NCBI RefSeq assembly: GCF_900021165.1
Contig: NZ_FCOQ01000030.1
Span: forward strand, 90,637-154,636
Reading direction: 5' to 3'
Length of the DNA stretch: 64,000 bases
From: Paenibacillus phocaeensis
GTDB taxonomy: Bacteria > Bacillota > Bacilli > Paenibacillales > Paenibacillaceae
Shown: piece after piece, positions 17,409-24,589 of the stretch
How positions within the stretch are numbered: position 1 is the stretch's first letter
Layout: every line of letters starts with the position of its first letter
Notes under the pieces: model-generated
Databases searched by the model: none
Told to the model about the DNA's origin: nothing
Seen by the model: only the letters and a program-made list of their open reading frames with translations
Position numbers and translations under genes: made by a program

Positions 17409-17447
17409 AAACAAAAAAGCCCATTAGAAATGAATCCAATGGGCTGC
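17409..17447 (-). terminator. Terminator of hxlAB
   Basis: Stem AGCCCATT (17418-17425) with AATGGGCT (17438-17445). On the minus strand it is followed by TTTTTTGTTTTATTTT. Confidence 0.85.
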
Positions 17448-17454
17448 TGCGGCG

Positions 17455-18012
17455 TTATTCCAGGTTTGCGTGCCTGTCGTACATCTCGCTGCCTGTAATC
17501 TCTCTGCGTTCCATGCATTTCAAAATGACCGCGTCGTAAAAAATCAACAGCGTTTGTTCAAACAAGGAGGCCATAGGCTGAATCGTATTGGATCGGCTAA
17601 TCTCCTTATCCTTCGGAGAGCCCGGCAGGCGCACGATCACGTCGGCCAGTTTCCCGATGGCGGATTCGGGGAATATCGTGACGAGCGCTACCCCGGCTTC
17701 CAGCGTTTTCGCCTTTTGCGCCATGCTGACCAGCGCTTTCGTCTCTCCGGATCCGGAGCCGATGACTAGCAAGTCGCCCTTGCCGATGCTTGGGGTCACC
17801 GTTTCGCCGACGACATAGGCGTTATGGCCCATTTGCATCAGCCGCATGGCAAACGATTTTGCCATGAACCCGGAGCGGCCCGCGCCGGCCACAAACACTT
17901 TATCGGCCTGAAGCAGGCGGTCCGCTAACCGATCTGCTTCGGCTTCCTGAATAAAGGAGACGGCATGCTGCAGCTCTTCGATAATTTTTGCGGCGTACTG
18001 CACGGTATCCAT
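17455..18012 (-). CDS. hxlB: 6-phospho-3-hexuloisomerase
   Basis: A 185-residue SIS-domain isomerase that converts hexulose 6-phosphate to fructose 6-phosphate in the ribulose monophosphate pathway. Motifs are VFVAGAGRSGFMAKSFAMRLMQMG (phosphosugar site, about 38-60), LLVIGSGSGETKALVSM and PLQ-like NTIQPMASLFEQ near the end. I chose ATG 18012, just after the hxlA stop at 18020; the reading frame extends upstream to 18105 but only inside hxlA. Family length of about 185 residues agrees. Confidence 0.93.
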   Translation of the reverse strand: MDTVQYAAKIIEELQHAVSFIQEAEADRLADRLLQADKVFVAGAGRSGFMAKSFAMRLMQMGHNAYVVGETVTPSIGKGDLLVIGSGSGETKALVSMAQKAKTLEAGVALVTIFPESAIGKLADVIVRLPGSPKDKEISRSNTIQPMASLFEQTLLIFYDAVILKCMERREITGSEMYDRHANLE

Positions 18013-18019
18013 CCGCGCG

Positions 18020-18652
18020 TTACCCCTGAGCAACCAATCTTTGCATTTCTGCGGCCACGGCCTTTTTGTCGGCCTGTCCGGTGATGCCTCCACCGACGAT
18101 GACAAGATCGGGATTGGCCTTGATTACGTCGGGCAAGGTGTCCAGCTTGATTCCGCCAGCCACCGCCGTTTTGGAATTTTTCACGACGTTCTTGATGATC
18201 CGCAGTTGTTCAAACGGACTTTGGCCTTCCGCCTGCAAATCGTAACCGGTATGAACGCAGATGTAGTCCACGCCCAATGCGTCGATTTCCCGTGCGCGGG
18301 CTTCGATATCTTTTACGTTGATCATATCCACCAAAATTTTCGTGTTATGCTTTTTGGCTTCTTCCACAGCGCCCCGGATCGTAGCGTCGTCCGTCGCCGC
18401 CAGAACGGTTACGATATCCGCGCCGGCTTCCGCGGCTTTCATCACTTCGTATGCGCCGGCATCCATCACTTTCAAATCGGCCAGCACTTTTAACGACGGG
18501 AACTGTTCCTTTATTTCTTTGACCGCGCGGAGGCCTTCATTGATAACCACAGGGGTTCCGATTTCCACGATATCGATATGCTCCTGGACCTCGGCGACAA
18601 TTTGCTTGGCTTCCGGGATGTTGACAAGATCAAGCGCCAACTGCAATTCCAT
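18020..18652 (-). CDS. hxlA: 3-hexulose-6-phosphate synthase
   Basis: A 210-residue TIM-barrel enzyme of the OMP decarboxylase superfamily that condenses formaldehyde with ribulose 5-phosphate. Motifs are LQLALDLVN (3-11), LADLKVMDAGAYE (active-site DxK near 60) and VAGGIKLDTLP. Start ATG 18652 has GGAG 8 bases upstream; a GTG at 18661 overlaps that site. Forms an operon with hxlB and is divergent from hxlR, which is the normal formaldehyde-detoxification arrangement in bacilli. Confidence 0.95.
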   Translation of the reverse strand: MELQLALDLVNIPEAKQIVAEVQEHIDIVEIGTPVVINEGLRAVKEIKEQFPSLKVLADLKVMDAGAYEVMKAAEAGADIVTVLAATDDATIRGAVEEAKKHNTKILVDMINVKDIEARAREIDALGVDYICVHTGYDLQAEGQSPFEQLRIIKNVVKNSKTAVAGGIKLDTLPDVIKANPDLVIVGGGITGQADKKAVAAEMQRLVAQG

Positions 18653-18740
18653 TGTTATCACTCCATGATTTAGAATGTGGTGAACGTAAGCCCATCATAA
18701 CCGCGAACTGCAAACCATGTAAGTACGCACTTTAAACACA

Positions 18741-18764
18741 TATAGTAACTTGAAAATAACTATA
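18741..18764. promoter_or_regulatory. Inverted repeat between hxlA and hxlR
   Basis: TATAGT (18741-18746) and ACTATA (18759-18764) lie 12 bases apart, about 90 bases upstream of hxlA. A second element AGTATACTGTACT is nearby at 18795. HxlR is known to bind upstream of hxlAB; these are the best candidates here. Confidence 0.35.
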
Positions 18765-18871
18765 CGTCCTTGATCCGCACCTATTGTCCTGAAGTATACT
18801 GTACTCCCCTTTTTGTGGAATAGTGTCAAATAGGAATCTGTATGGTAGGATGGGATTGGAGGTGAGATAAC

Positions 18872-19228
18872 GTGGGAAGATTTGATGAAAGAACGTTTAA
18901 CTGCGAAAAGGAGCTGACCCTGCATATCATTGGAGGGAAGTGGAAAATGCTCATTATGTGGCATCTTGGCAAGGAGGGGACCAAACGGTTCAACGAACTC
19001 CGTTCCCTCATTCCCGGAATTACCCAACGCATGCTCGTCAATCAGTTGCGGGAGCTGGAGGAGGATCTCATCGTCCATCGCGAGGTGTATCCCGTGGTTC
19101 CGCCCAAAGTGGAGTATACGCTCACCGAACACGGCCAAAGCCTGATGCCGATCCTGGAGTCCATGTATGAATGGGGCATGAATTATAAAATCAATGTGTT
19201 AAAAAATCAGGAGGTTATTGCGGAGTAA
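18872..19228 (+). CDS. hxlR: HxlR, formaldehyde-responsive activator
   Basis: A 118-residue MarR/HxlR winged-helix regulator. The N-terminus FNCEKELTLHIIGGKWKMLIMWHLG has Cys11 and Lys13 in the same spacing as Bacillus subtilis HxlR, where (from memory) formaldehyde cross-links these two residues. The recognition part is RFNELRSLIPGITQRMLVNQLRELE. Start is GTG 18872 with GGAGG 9 bases upstream. Divergent from hxlAB, its target. Confidence 0.93.
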   Translation: MGRFDERTFNCEKELTLHIIGGKWKMLIMWHLGKEGTKRFNELRSLIPGITQRMLVNQLRELEEDLIVHREVYPVVPPKVEYTLTEHGQSLMPILESMYEWGMNYKINVLKNQEVIAE

Positions 19229-19256
19229 GCGCGATCCCCACCGTCAAATTAAATAA

Positions 19257-19379
19257 TTAAACTTTTCCGGAAAGCGATTTAAGCCTAATTCGAGCTCGGT
19301 AGTGAGTTATTTTGCCATCTCCCGTAGTCTCGTTAATATTCGGTAGGCAGCAAGCAAGTAATCTTTGTTTTTTCGGCAT
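19257..19379 (-). CDS. Doubtful 40-codon reading frame
   Basis: ATG 19379 follows AAAGGAGGG directly with no spacer, which is too close for a normal start. The frame gives a basic 40-residue peptide (MPKKQRLLACC...LKSLSGKV) ending at 19257. It sits between the convergent hxlR and 19494 genes and has no known relative to my knowledge. It may be a remnant of a dispersed element rather than a gene. Confidence 0.2.
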   Translation of the reverse strand: MPKKQRLLACCLPNINETTGDGKITHYRARIRLKSLSGKV

Positions 19380-19432
19380 CCCTCCTTTGGCGATTATCGT
19401 CGGGTTTTGTCATACCCGTTCTTTTTAAGTGT

Positions 19433-19482
19433 AACTAAAAAAGGTTTGCTCGGGCCATAATACTCGGCGCACAGAGCAAACC
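19433..19482 (-). terminator. Terminator of the first secreted DUF4179-like gene
   Basis: Stem GGTTTGCTC (19443-19451) with GAGCAAACC (19474-19482). On the minus strand it is followed by TTTTTTAGTT. Confidence 0.8.
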
Positions 19483-19493
19483 AATAAAGACGA

Positions 19494-20480
19494 TTATTTT
19501 ACTTTTACGGTCATTTCCAGCTCTTTGATATAGTTCTTAATCAGTTTGCCGTTGTTGTCCGTTTTAAATATGCCGGGAGAATTGGGATCGTTTGGATTAT
19601 TGGGTACGAAATCGGGCTCGAATGCTTTGATTGTAATCGACTTGGCGCCTTTGCCCGAAGCACTGAACACAAAGTCATTATACGTATCGCCATTTTTGTT
19701 ATTCTCGTCACTTCCATGACCTGAAATCATCGCTATCTCGTTCCCTTGATCATCCACAGCTTCATACATAATATGCGAAGACTTGTTTTTATCTAACCTT
19801 TTCTCAATCAACTGAACTCGGGTAGAGGTCGATGTCACATTAAGTTTACTTAAGGTAACGCTATAGTCCCCACGTTTTTTCGTTAGATTTGGTTTCAAAG
19901 CCTTGCCCTTGGTTTTTTGCAACGTCATAGTAAGCGTATACGGTTTGTCCACACCCTCCAAAGTCACTTTGGCGGTAAGCTTGAACTTATCTGGAAACGC
20001 TTTGAGGCTGCCGCCAAGCCAGGATGGATCGACCATTGAAATTTTCATCGTGTCCGGTGTAGCGCCCGGCTCCCATACGATGCTTGGTCTTTGGGACATA
20101 GACTTTCCACCTCCATACTCGTAAGCGGATTTACCGTCGATAAAGAGCTTGAGGTCTTTAATTGCACCTTTCTCATAAATATAATCATGGGTCTTTTCAT
20201 CATATTTTCCATTTATTTCGCCGGTAAGCCCTTTGCCGCTCCGCTTCAGGGTAATGCCGACATAGTTGCCGTCATAGATTGCTTGGGAAATCTCCAGCGT
20301 AATGCCTTGCTGGGTTACGCTTGGAGCTTTGGCCTTGGCCGCACTCAGCGTCCCGCCGCTTTTCGCCGCTGAAGTCGCTGCCGCGGTCGGCCCGGCCGCT
20401 TCCGCAGCCCCCCAGGCCGTACCGAGCAGCAGCGCGCCGGCCAGTGCCGCAGAGGACATCACTTTATATGTTTTTTTCAT
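19494..20480 (-). CDS. Secreted DUF4179/DUF5643-like protein, copy 1
   Basis: A 328-residue exported protein with a Sec signal peptide (residues 1-28, ending AEAAG). The mature part has the same order of segments as the outer region of the anti-sigma candidate at 21904. These are THDGITL-like (VTQQGITLEISQAIYDGNYVGITLKR), KGAIKDLKLFIDGK, PDKFKLTAKVTLEGVDKPYT, YSVTLSKLNVTSTSTRVQLIEK and a C-terminal NYIKELEMTVKVK. It lacks the cytoplasmic anti-sigma part and any membrane anchor after the signal peptide. It has its own ECF-type promoter at 20544-20575. Close paralog of the 20643 gene. Function unknown; inferred to be an output of the sigma factor at 23111. Confidence 0.8.
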   Translation of the reverse strand: MKKTYKVMSSAALAGALLLGTAWGAAEAAGPTAAATSAAKSGGTLSAAKAKAPSVTQQGITLEISQAIYDGNYVGITLKRSGKGLTGEINGKYDEKTHDYIYEKGAIKDLKLFIDGKSAYEYGGGKSMSQRPSIVWEPGATPDTMKISMVDPSWLGGSLKAFPDKFKLTAKVTLEGVDKPYTLTMTLQKTKGKALKPNLTKKRGDYSVTLSKLNVTSTSTRVQLIEKRLDKNKSSHIMYEAVDDQGNEIAMISGHGSDENNKNGDTYNDFVFSASGKGAKSITIKAFEPDFVPNNPNDPNSPGIFKTDNNGKLIKNYIKELEMTVKVK

Positions 20481-20543
20481 TCAAAAAACCCCTCCATGAA
20501 ATTTGATTTTCGAGAATTCGCTCTTCATTGAGCTCTCTATTGG

Positions 20544-20575
20544 ATTAGATGGATAAGTACACCAAAACGTTATAT
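20544..20575 (-). promoter_or_regulatory. ECF-type promoter, copy 1
   Basis: On the minus strand ATATAACGTTTT (20575-20564), 11 bases, then CCATCTAAT (20552-20544). Same signature and spacing as at 21725 and 23702. It lies about 65 bases upstream of the 20480 start. Confidence 0.75.
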
Positions 20576-20590
20576 TTTGTGCGTGAAAAT

Positions 20591-20619
20591 TTAAAAGCCT
20601 GCAGCGCTTTGCTGCAGGC
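20591..20619 (-). terminator. Terminator of secreted copy 2
   Basis: Stem GCCTGCAG (20597-20604) with CTGCAGGC (20612-20619), T-rich tail on the minus strand. Placed between the stop at 20643 and the next promoter, so copies 1 and 2 are separate units. Confidence 0.75.
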
Positions 20620-20642
20620 CCGCCCACTGCCGGATTTGACTT

Positions 20643-21638
20643 TTACTTAATATTAACCGTCATTTCCAGCTCTTTGATATAGTTCTTAATGAGTTTGCCG
20701 CTGCTGTCCGTTTTATAGATGCCGGGAGATGACGGATCGCCTGGATTATCGGGTACGAAATCGGGCTCGAAAGCTCTGATTGTGATCGACTTAGCGTCTT
20801 TCCCCAGGGAACTGAGCACATAGTCAGTATACATATCGCCATTTTTGTTTTTCTCGTCGGTTCCTAAACCGGACTTTTGGTCCAGCAGGTTACCTTGGTC
20901 ATCTACAACTTCATACAAGATGTGCGAATGCTCGCCTTTTTTCAACCCTTTCTCGATCAACTGAATTCGGGTGGAGGTCGATGTCGCATTAAGTTTGCTT
21001 AAGGTGACGCTGTAATCCCCGCGTTTTTTCGTCAGATTCGGCTTTAGGGCTTGCAGATTATCCGCGTTTTTTTGCAATGAAAAATCAAAAGTATACGGCT
21101 GATCCACGCCCTCCAGGGTGACCTTCGCGGTTAACTTGAACTTGTCCGGGAAAGCCGGGGAAGTCATGCCATTGGTGCCGATCCAGGAAGGATCGACCAT
21201 TTTAACTTCCACCGTATCCGATGCGGAAGACGGTCCCCAGCCGAGACTCGGTCTTTCTCCTAGGCCTCCCCCGCCGAACTCGTAGATGGATTTGCCGTCG
21301 ATAAACATTTCAATGTTCTTAATCGCGCCTTTGGGTTGCTCGTATTCCTCGGTCGCTTCATTAAACTTCCCTTCGGTGATGCCGCCGGTATACCCTGTAC
21401 CGCTCCGCTGCAGCGTAAGGCTGACATAGTTGCCGTCATACAGCGCTTTGCTGACGGTCAGCGTAATGCCGTTGTGGGTAACGCTGTCGGCTTTGGCCAC
21501 GGAAGCTTGCGCCGCGCTGCTCACTGCCGGCGCTTTAGCCTTTACCGAACCGGCTGCTTCCACTGTTCCCCAAGCCGTTCCGCCGAGCAGCATCCCCATT
21601 AAAGCTGCGGTAGTCATCACTTTATATGTTTTTTTCAT
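20643..21638 (-). CDS. Secreted DUF4179/DUF5643-like protein, copy 2
   Basis: A 331-residue exported paralog of the 19494 gene, with signal peptide (1-28) and the same segment order. Both N- and C-terminal ends are almost identical to copy 1 (KKTYKVM, IKNYIKELEMTV). The middle differs, with insertions such as LQKNADNLQALKPN. Start ATG 21638 has GGAGGGC upstream in a leader that shares GAATTCTCGAAAATC with copy 1. Own ECF-type promoter at 21725-21756 and own terminator. Confidence 0.8.
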   Translation of the reverse strand: MKKTYKVMTTAALMGMLLGGTAWGTVEAAGSVKAKAPAVSSAAQASVAKADSVTHNGITLTVSKALYDGNYVSLTLQRSGTGYTGGITEGKFNEATEEYEQPKGAIKNIEMFIDGKSIYEFGGGGLGERPSLGWGPSSASDTVEVKMVDPSWIGTNGMTSPAFPDKFKLTAKVTLEGVDQPYTFDFSLQKNADNLQALKPNLTKKRGDYSVTLSKLNATSTSTRIQLIEKGLKKGEHSHILYEVVDDQGNLLDQKSGLGTDEKNKNGDMYTDYVLSSLGKDAKSITIRAFEPDFVPDNPGDPSSPGIYKTDSSGKLIKNYIKELEMTVNIK

Positions 21639-21724
21639 TGAAAGCCCTCCATAAAAAATTGATTTTCGAGAATTCCCTTTTTATGTCCTGGACAAATTTC
21701 TTTTCTTTTTTGAGCGCTCTATAG

Positions 21725-21756
21725 ATTAGATGGATAAGTAATACAAAACGTTATAT
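21725..21756 (-). promoter_or_regulatory. ECF-type promoter, copy 2
   Basis: On the minus strand ATATAACGTTTT (21756-21745), 11 bases, then CCATCTAAT (21733-21725). It is exactly 1181 bp from the copy at 20544. Confidence 0.75.
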
Positions 21757-21771
21757 TCTGAGCGTAAAATT

Positions 21772-21800
21772 GTAAAAGCCTGCAACGATTTGCTGCAGGC
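21772..21800 (-). terminator. Terminator downstream of the anti-sigma gene
   Basis: GCCTGCA...TGCAGGC hairpin 1181 bp from the one at 20591, with a T-rich tail on the minus strand. One base of the stem differs from the other copy. Confidence 0.7.
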
Positions 21801-21823
21801 CCCTCGCTAACCGGATTTGACTT

Positions 21824-21881
21824 TTACTTAATATTAACCGTCATTTCCAGCTCTTTGATATAGTTCTTAATCATTTTGCCC
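21824..21881 (-). pseudogene. Truncated 3-prime end of a DUF4179-like paralog
   Basis: Bases 21824-21881 repeat the last 58 bases of the 20643 gene with about two changes, at an offset of exactly 1181 bp. In frame they read GKMIKNYIKELEMTVNIK and a stop. There is no start and no gene body in front; the anti-sigma stop lies directly upstream at 21904. It is the scar of the tandem duplication. Confidence 0.8.
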
Positions 21882-21903
21882 TTGCCTTTTCCCCGGGTTA
21901 ATT

Positions 21904-23124
21904 CTAATTGCCATACAGTTTTTCCAAACCCGACCGGTTTACCGGAACGGTAATCTCCAGTTCCTTCACGTAGTTTCTAACGACTTCTCCGTTGCTGTCG
22001 ACTTTATATTGCCCCGATTCTCCCGGCTTGGTCGACGGGTCAATATATTCAGGCTGAAACGACTTGAGCATAACCGTATCCGGAACCTCCTGCAGCCGGT
22101 CAAACAGCATTTCATACCGCGCGTGCATCTGTCCGTTATCGTAGTAGATCCCCACGCCACCTACCAATCCCAGATTTCTGCCTTGATCGTCACACAGATC
22201 GAACAGTAAATTATTTCTAAGTGGTCTACTTGCTTTATCTTCTACATTGATGTCGAAAACCACCTTCGTCGTAATCGGCGTATATTGGATTTGCTGAAGC
22301 GTAAGCGTAATCCCGTTCCACTTTCTCGTTTCTCCAAAGGTTTCAACGAAACGATCCGTGTTTTTGCGAACGGGCAGTTCGAAAACGAACGGCTCCTCAA
22401 CGCCTTCCAGCCAAAATTTGGCCGTCAGCACAAAACGATCGGGAAGAATCTGTGACGAATCGCCCGTTTCCGAAATGGCCGACAACTCGTACAGCGCCGC
22501 ATTGGGATCGGCTGTCGGCCCTCCTTTTGAACTAAATTTATGATTTTTAGAATTATAAGTTGGTTGGCCATCGATAAGCATCTCCCAATCGCGTACAGCC
22601 CCTCTTGGGTAAATCGCATCCCTCTCCCGGCCTTCACCTACGAACTTATGGTCCAGAATTCCCCCGTCAAACCCCTCCCCTTCGCGCTTGACCGCCAAAG
22701 TTAGGCGAATGCCATCATAAACAACCTGGGGGATACGAAGGGTAATTCCATCATGGGTGACGCTTGCGTCCGTTTCCTCGGCCAGTCCGTGCTCCTCTGC
22801 CGTTTGCAGCCCCAGATCGCCGGCCAATTTGAAGATGCCGCCAAGGATAGGGACATTTTTGAGCGATTCGGCCAGCGCCGGCGACACCATGGCACTGCCC
22901 AGCCCGATCGTCAAAACGGCGATTGCGGCGGCGGCGGCCACTCCCACTTTAAAGGTCCTAGAGAATCGGGATTTCCGGCCGCTTCGGGTCTGCATCGGAA
23001 GATCGGCCAAGGAAGCGTAAACCTCATCCTGGCGGCGGCGAATGATATCGGGAACCTCCCTGACCTCGGTCAATCGTTCCTTGCCGATGTCGCGAAGCGT
23101 TTTTTCAAGATCACGCTTTTTCAT
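21904..23124 (-). CDS. DUF4179 membrane protein, probable anti-sigma factor
   Basis: A 406-residue single-pass protein. The cytoplasmic N-terminus (1-55) is short and charged (RDLEKTLRDIGKERLTEVREVPDIIRRR). One membrane helix is at about 58-82 (VGVAAAAAIAVLTIGLGSAMV). The rest is extracellular with the DUF4179 pattern (VTHDGITLRIPQVVYDGIRLTLAVKREGEG, PRGAVRDWEMLIDGQP, KELEITVPV). It overlaps the sigma factor gene by 14 bases, the usual arrangement for an anti-sigma. DUF4179 proteins are commonly found next to ECF sigma factors. The inhibitory activity is inferred. Confidence 0.82.
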   Translation of the reverse strand: MKKRDLEKTLRDIGKERLTEVREVPDIIRRRQDEVYASLADLPMQTRSGRKSRFSRTFKVGVAAAAAIAVLTIGLGSAMVSPALAESLKNVPILGGIFKLAGDLGLQTAEEHGLAEETDASVTHDGITLRIPQVVYDGIRLTLAVKREGEGFDGGILDHKFVGEGRERDAIYPRGAVRDWEMLIDGQPTYNSKNHKFSSKGGPTADPNAALYELSAISETGDSSQILPDRFVLTAKFWLEGVEEPFVFELPVRKNTDRFVETFGETRKWNGITLTLQQIQYTPITTKVVFDINVEDKASRPLRNNLLFDLCDDQGRNLGLVGGVGIYYDNGQMHARYEMLFDRLQEVPDTVMLKSFQPEYIDPSTKPGESGQYKVDSNGEVVRNYVKELEITVPVNRSGLEKLYGN

Positions 23125-23668
23125 AAGCCAACTCCTCCATTTCCATTCGCTTAACCTTGTCGGCCAATATTCCTCTGGCCCTATGCAGGCGCCCCCGGAC
23201 AGCTCCCTCCGAAATTTCCAGCACGCTCGCGACCTCTTTGATCGGCAAATCCTGATAATAAAAAAGATGGATAACGATTCTTAAAGTTTCGTCCAGGTTT
23301 TCCACCGCCTCGCGGAGATCCTGCTTGCGGTTCTCTTCATACTCCCCGGTAAACCGCGCCGCTCCCGCCGGTTCCGGCAGCTCCGCCATCACGACGGTTC
23401 TACTGCGCATGCGCAGCAATTGATTGCATTCATTGATTAAAATCCGAATTACCCAGGTTTTAAAATATTTCGGCTGCCGCAATGTCGACAATGATTTATA
23501 AGCTTTAAGCGTCGTTTCCTGAAATGCGTCCGCACAGTCTTCATCACGTCCTACAATGGACCTCGCCAAACCGTACAGTTCGGGTTCCAGCCTCCGGAAG
23601 AGCCGGATAAACGCCTCACGATCCCCCCGCTGCGCGCGCTTGACTTCCAGTACCATATCTTGTTGCAC
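23111..23668 (-). CDS. ECF-type RNA polymerase sigma factor
   Basis: A 185-residue sigma-70 family factor. Region 2 is FIRLFRRLEPELYGLARSIVGRDEDCADAFQETTLKAYKSLSTLRQPKYFKTWVIRILINECN. Region 4 is VIHLFYYQDLPIKEVASVLEISEGAVRGRLHRARGIL. I chose GTG 23668 because AAAGGAG lies 9 bases upstream; the TTG at 23677 abuts that site. A promoter of the same type as those before the two secreted paralogs lies at 23702-23733, so the factor probably transcribes its own gene. Confidence 0.92.
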   Translation of the reverse strand: MQQDMVLEVKRAQRGDREAFIRLFRRLEPELYGLARSIVGRDEDCADAFQETTLKAYKSLSTLRQPKYFKTWVIRILINECNQLLRMRSRTVVMAELPEPAGAARFTGEYEENRKQDLREAVENLDETLRIVIHLFYYQDLPIKEVASVLEISEGAVRGRLHRARGILADKVKRMEMEELAYEKA

Positions 23669-23701
23669 GAATTTCAACTCCTTTTGAGGGCCCTCTGTAA
23701 G

Positions 23702-23733
23702 ATTAGATGGGCAAGCCTGCTAAAAGGTTATAC
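23702..23733 (-). promoter_or_regulatory. ECF-type promoter of the sigma operon
   Basis: On the minus strand GTATAACCTTTT (23733-23722), 11 bases, then CCATCTAAT (23710-23702). Differs from the other two copies at only two positions of the -35 part and fully conserves the -10 part. Confidence 0.75.
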
Positions 23734-23849
23734 CCGTACCAAAAAAAGTTCAACATGCTATAAAGGATCGTCCTCCACCGCATTCGGACAAGCGGCTCTT
23801 CCGCATGTCGATCAAAATAGAATCCGACGCGCTTGCTGGGAATAACTTG

Positions 23850-23878
23850 TTGACAATCCTATCCCCCTTTTCTATAAT
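23850..23878 (+). promoter_or_regulatory. Sigma-A promoter of the TetR gene
   Basis: TTGACA (23850-23855), 17-base spacer, TATAAT (23873-23878): a perfect consensus promoter. The operator at 23877-23895 begins in the -10 box. Confidence 0.85.
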
Positions 23879-23895
23879 GAATGACAATCATTCAT
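23877..23895. promoter_or_regulatory. TetR operator, site 1
   Basis: ATGAATGA-CAA-TCATTCAT, a perfect 8-bp inverted repeat overlapping the -10 box of the tetR promoter. Confidence 0.75.
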
Positions 23896-23919
23896 AAATA
23901 ATCGAGGAGGGGAACGCAT

Positions 23920-24504
23920 TTGGCAAATCCCACGGACGGAAAATACAAGCTCCTTTTGAACGCGGCCATGAATGTCATTACAGAAAAAGGATACGAGAAG
24001 ACGGTTATTTCCGATATCGTAAAAAAGGCGGGGGTTGCCCAAGGTACGTTTTATTTGTATTTCCCCTCCAAAAAAGCGTTAATTCCGGCGATTGCCGATC
24101 ATCTTCTATCCCTCACTTTCGGCAAAATCAAAGATCAAGCGCAGGATCAAGCAAGCATTTGGGACGTGTTGAAGGTCGTCATCGACGAGACTTTCAGCAT
24201 CACCGATGCCTACAAAGAAATCCTGGTGCTATGTTACTCCGGGCTTGCGATTGAGCATTCCATGGAGAAATGGGAAGCCATCTATGCTCCTTATTATGAT
24301 TGGTTCGAGGACATCTTATCGAAAGCAGCCGGAAACCATGAGATCATCCCTGACCTTCACGCCAAATGGACGGCCAAACTGCTGATCAATCTCATTGAGA
24401 ATGCTGCCGAACGATTTTATATCGGACTTGAACAAGAGGAGCCCCTGGACGTCTATAAGACCCGGGTATTTCAATTTATCCAAAGATCATTACGGGCAAC
24501 CTGA
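23920..24504 (+). CDS. TetR/AcrR family repressor
   Basis: A 194-residue regulator. The TetR HTH is at about 8-55 (ITEKGYEKTVISDIVKKAGVAQGTFYLYFPSKKALI) and a helical ligand domain follows. Start is TTG 23920 with GAGGAGGGG upstream. A perfect promoter with an operator inside lies just in front, and the same operator occurs before the SMR pair, so it should repress itself and the exporter. Confidence 0.92.
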   Translation: MANPTDGKYKLLLNAAMNVITEKGYEKTVISDIVKKAGVAQGTFYLYFPSKKALIPAIADHLLSLTFGKIKDQAQDQASIWDVLKVVIDETFSITDAYKEILVLCYSGLAIEHSMEKWEAIYAPYYDWFEDILSKAAGNHEIIPDLHAKWTAKLLINLIENAAERFYIGLEQEEPLDVYKTRVFQFIQRSLRAT

Positions 24505-24546
24505 AGAAAGAGTCCCGAATAACCTCTTCAATTTTTTTGCAATAAA

Positions 24547-24565
24547 ATGACTGACATTCATTCAT
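24547..24565. promoter_or_regulatory. TetR operator, site 2
   Basis: ATGACTGACATTCATTCAT matches 17 of 19 bases of site 1 and lies between the tetR stop and the first SMR gene. It gives the exporter genes their own regulated start in addition to read-through. Confidence 0.65.
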
Positions 24566-24589
24566 TTGAATGGAAAGGAAATGAGACTG

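Noticed and set aside
19289..19303. 15 bases identical to a cloning-vector polylinker (EcoRI half-SacI-KpnI half)
   Set aside because: The match stops after 15 bases on both sides and the flanks look native, so vector contamination is not supported.
19320..19420. Possible c-di-GMP or c-di-AMP riboswitch on the minus strand
   Set aside because: No match to the conserved cores of either class when read by eye, and the downstream gene on that strand is not in a suitable position.
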